From Streptomyces soli (GTDB taxonomy: Bacteria > Actinomycetota > Actinomycetes > Streptomycetales > Streptomycetaceae), in NCBI RefSeq assembly GCF_003999195.1, contig NZ_RJVR01000189.1:62001-126000 (forward strand): DNA of 64,000 bases. Reading direction: 5' to 3'. The position numbers and the translations under genes are program-made. The notes under the pieces are model-generated. The model was not told where the DNA came from, did not search any database, and saw nothing but the letters and a program-made list of their open reading frames with translations. Positions 1 through 7,187 of this stretch are shown in pieces (the stretch's first letter is position 1; each line of letters begins with the position of its first letter).

Positions 1-543
1 GGGGCCGTACTCGGAGGCGTAGATGAGGTCGGCGGGTGTGCGGGCCGAGACCAGGAGGCGCAGGGGGAGGTCCAGGCCGCGGAGGCGGTGGTGGCGGATC
101 ATGGACATGAGGGGGACGACGCCGGAGCCGGCGCCGAGGAGGAGGGCGGGGCGGTCGCCGGGCCAGGCGAAGAAGCCGCTGAGGGGGCCGCGGACCTCGA
201 CGGTGTCGCCGGGGCGGGCGGTGGTGTGGAGGTGGCCGGAGACCTCGCCGCCGTCGACGTGGTCGAGGGTGAGCTCGATGTGCCCCGAGTCGTCCGGCGC
301 CGAGGCGATGGAGTAGTGCCGCTGGGCGGTGTAGCCGTCTTGGGCGGTGAGGCGCAGCATGAGGTGCTGGCCCGGGAGGTGGCCCTGCCACTGCGGGACG
401 GCCAGGCGGAAGGTGGCGGCGCGCGGGGTCTCGCGGCGGATGTGGGTGATGACGGCACGCTGCCAGGTGGCGGCGGCGCGGTTGCTCACCGCGATCCGGC
501 CGGCAACGGCGAAAGCCGTGGTCGGAACGAAGGTGTCAGTCAC
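1..543 (-). CDS. ferredoxin/flavodoxin reductase-type oxidoreductase, 3' end cut by window edge
   Basis: FAD- and NAD(P)H-binding reductase of the ferredoxin-NADP reductase superfamily, probably the electron-transfer partner of the molybdoenzyme encoded just upstream. The 181 visible residues show the FAD-binding beta-barrel with RHYSIAS (residues 75-81, the family R-x-Y-S motif) and the start of the nucleotide-binding domain with GAGSGVVPLMSM (about 137-148). The stop codon lies outside the window, so a C-terminal 2Fe-2S domain cannot be judged. GTG start at 543 is chosen because it overlaps the stop of the upstream gene by 8 bases and no later start keeps the barrel intact. It is the last visible gene of a five-gene operon. 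The substrate is unknown. Confidence 0.88.
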   Translation of the reverse strand, partial: MTDTFVPTTAFAVAGRIAVSNRAAATWQRAVITHIRRETPRAATFRLAVPQWQGHLPGQHLMLRLTAQDGYTAQRHYSIASAPDDSGHIELTLDHVDGGEVSGHLHTTARPGDTVEVRGPLSGFFAWPGDRPALLLGAGSGVVPLMSMIRHHRLRGLDLPLRLLVSARTPADLIYASEYGP

Positions 544-1159
544 CGGAGTAGCGCTCCTCCCGCCACGGGTCGCCCCGGTGGTGGTAGCCGTTGGCCTCCC
601 AGAAGCCGGGCAGGTCGTGGTCGAGGATCCGGAGCCCGGCGATCCACTTTGCGCTCTTCCAGAAGTAGAGGTGGGGGACGATCAGCCGGGCCGGGCCGCC
701 GTGTTCGGGGGCGAGCGGCTCGCCGTCGTACTCCCAGGCGATCCAGGCGCGGCCGCCGGTCACGTCGGCCAGCGGGAGATTGGTGGTGTAGCCGGTGTGG
801 GAGTAGGCGACGACGTGCGTGGCCCCGGGGGCCGGGCGGGCCTCGGCGAGGAAGACGTCGAGGCTGACACCGGCGAAACGTACGCCGAACTTCGACCAGG
901 TCGTCACGCAGTGGATGTCGCCCCGGTACTCGGAACGGGGGAGGGCGTGCGCCTCCTCCCAGCCCCAGGTGCGGGGGGCGCCGACGAGGCCGTCGATACG
1001 GAACGTCCAGTCGGCCTCGGCCAGTTGGGGCGTGACCTCGGCGGACAGCACGGGCCAGGTGTCGCGGGCGTCGTACTGGCCGGGAGGCAGCCGGGGGTCG
1101 CGGTCGGCGGCGGTGGCCCGCCCGGTGAAGCCCCGGGTGGGCAGGGGCCGGGTCGTCAT
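536..1159 (-). CDS. sulfite-oxidase-like molybdopterin oxidoreductase
   Basis: A 207-residue protein of the compact molybdopterin-binding sulfite oxidase/YedY-type fold. DIHCVTTWSKFG (81-92) carries the cysteine (C84) that would ligate molybdenum, followed by GVSLDVFL and a conserved HGGPARLIVPHLYFWKSAKW segment typical of the family. There is no signal peptide or Tat motif, so it is probably cytoplasmic. ATG at 1159 overlaps the stop of the deaminase gene (ATGA), and its own end overlaps the reductase gene by 8 bases, so the three are translationally coupled. The reductase downstream is the natural electron partner. Family assignment is firm; the substrate (a sulfoxide, sulfite or N-hydroxyl compound) is not known. 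Confidence 0.9.
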   Translation of the reverse strand: MTTRPLPTRGFTGRATAADRDPRLPPGQYDARDTWPVLSAEVTPQLAEADWTFRIDGLVGAPRTWGWEEAHALPRSEYRGDIHCVTTWSKFGVRFAGVSLDVFLAEARPAPGATHVVAYSHTGYTTNLPLADVTGGRAWIAWEYDGEPLAPEHGGPARLIVPHLYFWKSAKWIAGLRILDHDLPGFWEANGYHHRGDPWREERYSGD

Positions 1160-2451
1160 GCGATGGCCGCCAGGGAGTTCAGGGCGGCTGCCTCGTCCAG
1201 GGTGAGCAGTTCGCGGTCGCGCATCAGGATCCGGCCGTCCACGACGGTGTCGCGTACGTCGGCGGCGGCAGCGGCGTACGCGACCATCGACCACGGGTCG
1301 TGACGCGGCGTCAGGTGCGGTCGGCCCAGGTCCAGGACCAGCAGGTCGGCGCGCTTGCCGGCCTCCAGCGAGCCCAGCCGGTCGGCGAGGCCGAGGGCGC
1401 GGGCGGACTCGATGGTGGCCATCCGCACCGCCTGCTCGGCGGTGATGGCCGTCGGGTCGCCGGCCGCCTTGTGCACGAGTGCGGCGACCCGGATCGCGCC
1501 CACCAGGTCCAGGGTGTTGGAGCTGACCGCGCCGTCCGTGCCGAGGCCGACGGTGACGCCTGCCTCGAGAAGGTCGGTGACCCGGGCGACGCCGCAGCCC
1601 AGCTTGAGGTTGGACACCGGGCAGTGCGCGACGCCCGTCCCGGTGCGGGCCAGCGCCGCGATCTCGGCGTCGGTGAGGTCGACGGCGTGCGCGAGCAGCA
1701 CGTCGGGGCCGAGCAGGCCGAGGGAGTCGAGCAGCTCGACCGGGCGCTTGCCGTGCCGCTCGACGACCATGGCGACCTCGGCCGCGTTCTCGGCGGCGTG
1801 GATGTGCAGCAGCGCGCCGTGCTCGCGGGCCAGCGCCGCGATGTCGGTGAGCTGGGCCGGGGAGAGGGTGTACGTGCTGTGCGCGAAGAGCACCGGCCGC
1901 GTACCGGGCGCGGGCGTCCGGGCCGCCAGGTCCTTACGGGCCCAGGCCAGCCGGTCCTCGTACGGCCGTCCGTCCGGCGGGCCCGGCACGTCCATGAAGG
2001 TCGGCCCGGTCAGCAACCGCCAGCCTGCCTCCGCCGCGACCGCCTCGGCCGCCTCGTGGAACCAGTACATGTCCAGCGCTGCCGTCACCCCGGACCGTAC
2101 GCTCTCCGCCACCGCGACCCGCAGCGCCGAGGCGACGTGGGAAGGGGACAGCAGCGCGGCCTCGCGCGGAATGACGCGCTCCAGGAAGCCCTGGAGGGTG
2201 ACGTCGTCGGCGCAGCCCCGCAGCAGGGTCATCGCGAGGTGGGTGTGCGTGTTGATCAGGCCCGGGAGGACGAGGCAGTCGGTGGCGTCGATCTCCTCGG
2301 CGGCCTCGAAGCGGGAGCGCAGCTCGTCGGCCGGGCCGACCGCCACGATCTCGCCGCCGCTTACGGCCACGGCGCCGGCCGGGATGACGGTGCCGGCGGC
2401 GTCCACGGTCAGGATGTCGCCGCCGTGCACCAGCAGGTCGATGTCAGTCAC
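1156..2451 (-). CDS. amidohydrolase of the MTA/SAH deaminase family
   Basis: Metal-dependent deaminase of 431 residues, closest in motif layout to 5'-methylthioadenosine/S-adenosylhomocysteine deaminases (MtaD, related to chlorohydrolases). Metal ligands are visible: H69-T-H71 in LINTHTHLAMTLLRG, HIHAAEN, the histidine of LLAHAVDL and the aspartate of GLGTDGAVSSNTLD. The C terminus carries the usual composite-domain strand (GSLEAGKRADLLVLDL). GTG at 2451 is chosen because it overlaps the phosphorylase stop by 4 bases (GTGA); longer readings upstream are the antisense or out-of-frame part of that gene. Next to a nucleoside phosphorylase and MtnB it probably converts methylthioadenosine to methylthioinosine, although 8-oxoguanine or other aminopurine deamination cannot be excluded. 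Confidence 0.9.
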   Translation of the reverse strand: MTDIDLLVHGGDILTVDAAGTVIPAGAVAVSGGEIVAVGPADELRSRFEAAEEIDATDCLVLPGLINTHTHLAMTLLRGCADDVTLQGFLERVIPREAALLSPSHVASALRVAVAESVRSGVTAALDMYWFHEAAEAVAAEAGWRLLTGPTFMDVPGPPDGRPYEDRLAWARKDLAARTPAPGTRPVLFAHSTYTLSPAQLTDIAALAREHGALLHIHAAENAAEVAMVVERHGKRPVELLDSLGLLGPDVLLAHAVDLTDAEIAALARTGTGVAHCPVSNLKLGCGVARVTDLLEAGVTVGLGTDGAVSSNTLDLVGAIRVAALVHKAAGDPTAITAEQAVRMATIESARALGLADRLGSLEAGKRADLLVLDLGRPHLTPRHDPWSMVAYAAAAADVRDTVVDGRILMRDRELLTLDEAAALNSLAAIA

Positions 2452-3212
2452 TTCGAGTCGTCCTCGGTCGTCGCCAGCAGATGCACAGCGTCCAACGTTA
2501 CCCGGCTGCCCAGAGCGACCCCGGTGGCGACCACATCGCGGTGCGGGTTGTAGCCGCCGGTAGCTTCCTCGTCGACCAGTTCGTCCGCATTTGCCCCGTC
2601 GATCACCACGATGCCGCCCGCGACCAGGCCCCGGGTCGACGCCAGCACCAGCAGCGCCGACAGCTCCATCTCGATCGCCGCGATCCCGGCCCGCGTGTAC
2701 GTGTCCCCGGGCAGCGCGATGAAGCCCGGCTGAAACGCCGCCCGCGTCCACACCACGCCCCGGTGATGCGGCGCCCGCGCCGCCACCGCCGCCCGCTGCA
2801 GCGCCAGCACCACCTCCGGCGCCGCGAAGGCCGGGTACTCCGGCGGCAGCAGCTGCTGCGTCACCCCGTCGTCCCGCACCGCCGCCTCCGCGATGACCAG
2901 GTCGCCGTCACCGATCCCGGCCCGGATCGCCCCCGCCGTGCCCAGCCTGATGATGGTCCGTACCCCCGCCTCCGCCAGCTCCTGGAACAGGCACATCGCG
3001 CCGGGCGCCCCGACCCCGTGCGACGACACCACCAGCGATGTGCCCTTCCAGCTCCCGGTGAAGGTCCGGTACTCCCGGTGGTGGGACACCTCCCGGCCGC
3101 CGTCCAGCAGCGCCGCGACCTCCGCCGCGCGGGCCGGATCGCCGACCACCACCGCGCGCGGCGGCAGACCGGTGCGGGGAATACGGGAGATGGGCAGGGC
3201 GTCAGCGGTCAT
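2448..3212 (-). CDS. nucleoside phosphorylase (PNP/UDP family)
   Basis: A 254-residue member of the hexameric purine/uridine phosphorylase superfamily. It shows the N-terminal VVVGDP phosphate-binding strand (about 21-26), SHGVGAPGAMC, the RLGTAGAIR motif that contacts phosphate and ribose, and the late AIEMELSAL glutamates that bind ribose hydroxyls. It splits a nucleoside with phosphate into base and ribose-1-phosphate. It sits 58 bases downstream of MtnB and overlaps the deaminase gene, so methylthioinosine is a plausible substrate. Sequence alone does not separate this from uridine or other purine nucleosides. Confidence 0.9.
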   Translation of the reverse strand: MTADALPISRIPRTGLPPRAVVVGDPARAAEVAALLDGGREVSHHREYRTFTGSWKGTSLVVSSHGVGAPGAMCLFQELAEAGVRTIIRLGTAGAIRAGIGDGDLVIAEAAVRDDGVTQQLLPPEYPAFAAPEVVLALQRAAVAARAPHHRGVVWTRAAFQPGFIALPGDTYTRAGIAAIEMELSALLVLASTRGLVAGGIVVIDGANADELVDEEATGGYNPHRDVVATGVALGSRVTLDAVHLLATTEDDSK

Positions 3213-3270
3213 TGCGTGGCACTCCGTGCGGTACGGGGAGAGTTATGCGTGCGCGGATCTTACGATGACT

Positions 3271-3879
3271 TCACCGGCCGGCGAGCTCCAGCTCCAGCAG
3301 CCACTCGACGACCTCCGTGTGGTGCCGCGCCTTCCGAGGGTCCGGCCCCCACGCGTACAGCCCGTGCCCCGCGACCACGACGGCCGGCATCCGGGGGTCC
3401 CGGGCGGCTTCGAGCCGGTCCCCGAGGACGCGCATGTCCTGACTGTTGGATATCACCGGCAGGGTGATCTCCTCGTCCTCCGCCGGATGGCCCAGGATCT
3501 TCAGCATCTCCAGGTCCTTGAACACGATGCCCCCCGGCTGCCGGTACCCCAGCGCCACCGAGGCGACAGTATGGACATGCACCACGGCGTCGGCCCCGGT
3601 CAACTGCGCGATCCTGGCGTGCAGTCCCGCCTCCGCGGGGGGTGTGCCCGGTCCGAGCGCGGCTCCGTCGCCGTCGGCCAGAACCACGTCGGACGCGGTG
3701 AGTTCGCCCTTGTCCAAACCGCTGGCGGTGACCGCCAGCCGGAGCGGGTCACGGTCCAGGACCACCGAGAGGTTGCCGGTCGTACCGCGCATCCAGCCGA
3801 ACGAGGCGTAACGGGCGGCTTCAGCGGCCAGAACGTCACCGGCGCGTCGGAGGTCGGCGGCGGCTTCGGTCTCGGTCAC
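3271..3879 (-). CDS. mtnB: methylthioribulose-1-phosphate dehydratase (class II aldolase fold)
   Basis: A 202-residue class II aldolase/adducin-fold enzyme. It would dehydrate 5-methylthioribulose-1-phosphate in the methionine salvage pathway. Visible marks are MRGTTGNLSVV (about 31-41), ASGLDKGEL, the zinc histidines of VVHVHTVASV, VISNSQDM and the late histidine in VVAGHGLYAWG. HARIAQLTGADAVVHVHTV and FKDLEMLKILGH resemble MtnB more than fuculose-phosphate aldolase. GTG at 3879 is preceded by AAAGGACC; in-frame extension upstream reads through non-coding sequence. It is the first gene of the operon, so the promoter probably lies in the 363 bases upstream. A sugar-phosphate aldolase is the alternative. 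Confidence 0.85.
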   Translation of the reverse strand: MTETEAAADLRRAGDVLAAEAARYASFGWMRGTTGNLSVVLDRDPLRLAVTASGLDKGELTASDVVLADGDGAALGPGTPPAEAGLHARIAQLTGADAVVHVHTVASVALGYRQPGGIVFKDLEMLKILGHPAEDEEITLPVISNSQDMRVLGDRLEAARDPRMPAVVVAGHGLYAWGPDPRKARHHTEVVEWLLELELAGR

Positions 3880-4242
3880 TGCGGGGTCCTTTACTGGTCG
3901 CCGCCGACGGCGGGGAGTTGAGCGTTGTCGATCTTCGGATCGTAGCCAACCGCCACCTCCCGGTTGGTGGATGCACGGAAAATGACCGGGTCCGGCTTCT
4001 CCTCGGGCCGGCGCCGCGCCCGCACACGGCCGGGGGTTCGTCCACCACCCCCTTCCCGACAGGCGACGAGAATTGGCGTACATCAGCGACATGGACTGCC
4101 AGCGGTTCGAGCGCCGAGCTGGGGGCACCCCCAGCCACCAGGGCTGGGGGAGTGCCCCGGTGCGGTCCCGACCCCAAACGAACCGTGCGCGCCCGGCCAC
4201 ACTTCGGCGCTCACCGAACCGTGCGTCACGCATGCTGGGCCC
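3880..4242. other. intergenic region, divergent promoters of mtnB and the ArsR gene
   Basis: This 363-base stretch lies between two divergent genes. Open frames crossing it have no recognisable protein similarity and poor codon structure. It contains a compound palindrome (annotated separately at 4118-4157) and a short imperfect repeat near 3946-3971. No riboswitch-like conserved core was recognised. It should hold the promoters for both flanking genes. Confidence 0.5.
4118..4157. repeat. compound G/C palindrome
   Basis: Two nested hairpins share one arm. GCTGGGGG at 4118-4125 pairs with CCCCCAGC at 4128-4135, and the same CCCCCAGCC arm can pair with GGGCTGGGGG at 4141-4150. GGGGCAC and GTGCCCC form an outer pair. 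Similar GGGGG/CCCCC blocks occur in the intergenic elements near 21.9 and 42.8 kb, which suggests a dispersed repeat family. Confidence 0.6.
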
Positions 4243-4623
4243 ATGGCACGCACCGACAACCCCGGCACCCGCCTTGCGGCAATCGCAGCGTTGATCGCGG
4301 ATGACACCCGCGCAACGATGTGCCTCGCGCTGCTCGACGGCCGGGCCTGGACCGCCGGGGAACTCGCGCGGCACGCGCGCGTCGCGCCGTCGACCGCGAC
4401 GGAGCACCTGACCCGGCTCGTCGCAGGCGGACTGCTGGCCGAGGAACGCCAGGGCCGGCACCGCTACGTACGGCTCGCGGACCCGCAGGTCGCCCAGCTC
4501 ATCGAGGACCTCGCCGCCGACGCCATCGCCCAGGACCAGGAACCCGCCCCCGCCGACCTCCCCACCTACGCCCAAGCGCAGCAGCTCGCCGCCGCCTACC
4601 GCCTCAGCCCCACAGCGCCGTAG
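4243..4623 (+). CDS. ArsR-type winged-helix regulator, C terminus atypical
   Basis: A DNA-binding protein of 126 residues. Residues 8-85 form a clear ArsR-like winged helix: ALIADDTRATMCLALLDGRAW, ELARHARVAPSTATEHLTRLVAGGLL and the wing EERQGRHRYVRLAD. Streptomyces relatives of this subfamily usually continue for another 90 or so residues; here the reading changes after IEDLAADA (about 4520) into a short unrelated tail. Its last 20 bases overlap, in antisense, the 3' end of a decayed flavin monooxygenase gene. The protein is probably a truncated or rearranged regulator at the border of the gene graveyard. ATG at 4243 begins at the first residue of the fold. DNA binding may survive; ligand sensing may not. 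Confidence 0.7.
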   Translation: MARTDNPGTRLAAIAALIADDTRATMCLALLDGRAWTAGELARHARVAPSTATEHLTRLVAGGLLAEERQGRHRYVRLADPQVAQLIEDLAADAIAQDQEPAPADLPTYAQAQQLAAAYRLSPTAP

Positions 4624-4935
4624 GCGCCTCGCGCCGCACCACCGGCGCGATCTCCTCCGCGAAGCGGTGCAGCGCCTCGATCTGCTGCGCCTGCCCGAGC
4701 CCGACGCCGTCGACGGTGATGGACTGCAGATCGTGCCGGTACACCTCGTGGTAGCCGAGGATCTTGTCGATGATCTGCTGATCGCCTGCTGCGTCGTGTC
4801 GGCGATGTACAGCCCGCCCGACCCCGCCGCTACGTACGCCGTCGCCGGGTCGTGCCCGTACGCCTCGTAGCGCTCGCGGTAGTGGGCGATCAGCGGGGAG
4901 TACGCTTCCCGCGGCCGGATGGCGTTCGCGGTGAA
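4604..4935 (-). pseudogene. remnant of an LLM-class flavin-dependent monooxygenase (C-terminal part)
   Basis: Two pieces of a luciferase-like (LLM) flavin monooxygenase are seen in different frames. One runs from about 4935 to 4800 (IRPREAYSPLIAHY, YEAYGHDP, GGLYIADTTQQA). The other runs from about 4785 to 4604 (IIDKILGYHEVYRHDLQ, VDGVGLGQAQQ, RFAEEIAPVVRREAP) and ends at TGA. About 35 residues of the usual middle section and the reading frame are lost between them, and the N-terminal half is absent. The upstream end is fused to an oligopeptide permease fragment. LLM oxygenases often sit beside oligopeptide-type ABC transporters in Streptomyces, so these pieces probably come from one lost operon. 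Confidence 0.75.
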
Positions 4936-5252
4936 GAGCCAGCAGCCCGGTCCCCGAGCCGACGACCAGGCCCACCGACACCGCCAGCGCGGTCGCCTTC
5001 AGGGTGAGCGCGGAGCCGTGCACCACGCGGGAGAAGAGGTCGCGCCCGAGCTGGTCGGTGCCGAAGATGTGGTGGAGACCCGGGCGCTGAAGCTTCTCGC
5101 GCGGGACGCCCGACAGCGGGTCCTGGGACGTGAACAGCCCGGGGAAGAAGGCCGCCAGGAGCACCAGCGCGATCAGCGCGAGCGACAGCAGCAGCCCCGG
5201 TCGGCGCACCGGGAAACCGGCGACGCGGCGCGCCCGCCGCCCCGCGCTCAGA
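4935..5252 (-). pseudogene. remnant of an OppC/DppC-type ABC permease (N-terminal part)
   Basis: Reading from about 5250 downwards gives the N terminus of a dipeptide/oligopeptide permease. There is a first membrane helix (LLLSLALIALVLLAAFFPGL), then FTSQDPL, the family signature HIFGTDQLGRDLFSRVVHGS and the start of the second helix. Similarity stops at about residue 105 and joins the LLM remnant. The inner-membrane loop that contacts the ATPase is missing, so the product cannot be functional. Its original start is lost together with the end of the neighbouring OppB remnant. Confidence 0.75.
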
Positions 5253-5502
5253 TCAGAAGACGGTCTCGATGACCACGGATCCGGCGAGCAGATTGCCCAC
5301 CAGCACCCCCACCACCGTCAGCGCCGGAATGGATGCGTTGCGGACCGCGTGCCGGAAGTGCACCCGCGCCCGGCTCGCGCCCTTGGCGAGCGCGGTCTCC
5401 ACGTAGGGCTCGCGCAGCGTCGTACGGAGGCTCTTGGCGAAGACCTGCGCGATGACGGCGGCCGTCGGCAGCGACAGAGTGATCACCGGCAGGATCAGGC
5501 TC
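5253..5502 (-). pseudogene. remnant of an OppB/DppB-type ABC permease (internal part)
   Basis: About 83 residues of the C-terminal half of an oligopeptide permease. They include SLILPVITLSLPTAAVIAQV, the EAA-loop segment EPYVETALAKGASRARVHFR and NASIPALTVVGVLVGNLLAGSVVIETVF. The normal continuation after ETVF (FSxPGLG and the last helix) is replaced by a TGA, and the N-terminal half is missing. The upstream boundary falls exactly at the 15-bp hairpin behind glpD, so a deletion has joined the glpD terminator to the permease gene. Confidence 0.75.
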
Positions 5503-5542
5503 GTCAACTTGACCCGGCCGTAAACGACCGGGTCAAGTTGAC
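5503..5542 (-). terminator. hairpin downstream of glpD
   Basis: Perfect 15-bp inverted repeat: GTCAACTTGACCCGG at 5503-5517 and its complement at 5528-5542, with a 10-base loop. It lies 30 bases after the glpD stop in the direction of glpD transcription and probably terminates the glycerol operon. There is no T run. Its inner border coincides with the start of permease-derived sequence. Confidence 0.65.
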
Positions 5543-5572
5543 TTGCTGCTGGATGAGTTCCAGGGAGTGGCG

Positions 5573-7180
5573 TCAGGCGCGCTTCGCGAGCAGCACCTCG
5601 ACCCGGTCGCGTACGTCCACGGTGTCCAGGCCCCGCACGGTCAGGGTCGTACGGCGGCGCAGCACGTCGTCCGCGGTCTCGGCCCACTCGTGGTCGCGTG
5701 CGTACACGACCTGCGCCCAGATCTCCGGGCCGTCGGGGTGGATGCGCTCGCCCAGCGACGGGTCCTCGTTCACCATGCGGGCGATCTCGAAGGACAGCGA
5801 GCCGTAGTGCGTGGCGAGGTGACGGGCCGTCAGCGGATCGATGCGGTGGCCCGGGTCGCGGTCCATCAGCAGACGGTGGGCGACCGCGTTCGGGTTGGCG
5901 ATACCCGGCAGCGGCAGCCGCTTGGGCAGCCGCGACAAGGGCTCCATGTCGTCGGTCAGCGGCCGGCCGGGCAGCTTGGCCAGCTTTCCGACCACCGTCC
6001 GGCCGATGTGGCGGTACGTCGTCCACTTGCCGCCGGCGACAGACAGCATGCCGCCCCGCCCCTCGGTGACGACCGTCTCGCGCTTGGCCTTCTTGACGTC
6101 ACCGGGACCGCCGGGCAGCACCCGAAGTCCCGCGAAGGCGTACGTTATGAGGTCCCGGGACAGGTGTTCGTCGCGGACGGAGAGCCTGGCCTCGTCCAGG
6201 ATCTGCTGGATGTCCGACTCCGTGGCCCGTACGTCCGCCGGGTCGCCGGTGTACTCCTCGTCCGTGGTGCCCAGCATCAGCTGGTCCTCCCACGGCAGCG
6301 CGAAGGTGATGCGGTACTTGTCGACCGGGGTGGCCATCGCTGCCCGCCACGGCGCCTGGCGCTTGAGCACCACGTGGGCGCCCTTTGACAGGCGGATCGA
6401 CGGGTCGGCGCCCGCGTCCTCCATCCGGCGCAGGTGGTCGACCCACGGGCCGGTGGCGTTGAGCACCATCCGGGCGTCGACCCCGAACTCGCTGCCGTCC
6501 AGGCGGTCTCTGAGGTCGGCGCCGCTGACCCGGCCGCGGGTGAAGCGAAGCCCCGTGACCTCGGCGTGGTTGAGCACCACGGCCCCGGCCTCGACGGCCG
6601 CGCGGACCGTCATGACGGCCACCCGGGAGTCGTTCATCTGGTGGTCGTAGTAGACCGCCACGGCCTTGAGGTTGTCCGTGTTCAGGCCGGGGTTGTCGGC
6701 CGCGGCACGGGCCGGGGAGATCACCTTGCCGACGCCGTCGCCGAAGGCGGACAGCGCGGTGTAGGCGAAGACCCCGGCGCCGAGCACGGGCGCGCTCACC
6801 GGGCCGCCCTTGTAGACGGGCAGGTAGAAGGTGAGCGGATTGACCAGGTGCGGGGCCACGTCCTTGGCCAGCGCACGCCGCTCCTGGTGGTTCTCCGCCA
6901 CCAGCTTGACCGCGCCGGTCTGCAGGTAGCGCAGACCGCCGTGGACCAGCTTGGAGGAGGCGGAGCTGGTGGCGCCGGCGAAGTCGCCGGCGTCCACCAT
7001 GGCGACCCGCAGCCCGGACTGCGCGGCGTGCCAGGCCACCGAGGTGCCGAGAATGCCGCCGCCGATCACCAGTAGGTCGTACGTGGCGTGGCTCAGCAGC
7101 TCCCGGGTCTCGGAACGGCCGGGGTTGCGGCCGGCGGTCGGGTGCGTCCCAAGGGTGGGGACGCTCTGCAGGGTGCTCAT
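5573..7180 (-). CDS. glpD: glycerol-3-phosphate dehydrogenase, FAD-dependent
   Basis: Oxidises sn-glycerol-3-phosphate to dihydroxyacetone phosphate and passes electrons to the quinone pool at the membrane. The 535-residue protein has the FAD-binding VIGGGILGTSVAW (about 38-50), GATSSASSKLVHGGLRYL, the late VAGGKWTTYR motif and the C-terminal cap domain of the family. ATG at 7180 is 7 bases after the glpK stop, and its ribosome site GAGGAG lies inside the glpK end, so the two are coupled. Last gene of gylR-glpF-glpK-glpD. Longer reading upstream runs into glpK. Confidence 0.96.
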   Translation of the reverse strand: MSTLQSVPTLGTHPTAGRNPGRSETRELLSHATYDLLVIGGGILGTSVAWHAAQSGLRVAMVDAGDFAGATSSASSKLVHGGLRYLQTGAVKLVAENHQERRALAKDVAPHLVNPLTFYLPVYKGGPVSAPVLGAGVFAYTALSAFGDGVGKVISPARAAADNPGLNTDNLKAVAVYYDHQMNDSRVAVMTVRAAVEAGAVVLNHAEVTGLRFTRGRVSGADLRDRLDGSEFGVDARMVLNATGPWVDHLRRMEDAGADPSIRLSKGAHVVLKRQAPWRAAMATPVDKYRITFALPWEDQLMLGTTDEEYTGDPADVRATESDIQQILDEARLSVRDEHLSRDLITYAFAGLRVLPGGPGDVKKAKRETVVTEGRGGMLSVAGGKWTTYRHIGRTVVGKLAKLPGRPLTDDMEPLSRLPKRLPLPGIANPNAVAHRLLMDRDPGHRIDPLTARHLATHYGSLSFEIARMVNEDPSLGERIHPDGPEIWAQVVYARDHEWAETADDVLRRRTTLTVRGLDTVDVRDRVEVLLAKRA

Positions 7181-7187
7181 TTTTTTG

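Noticed and set aside
3964-4242. 93-codon N-terminal extension of the ArsR gene
   Set aside because: The extension runs through a palindrome and promoter sequence; the family fold begins at the ATG at 4243.
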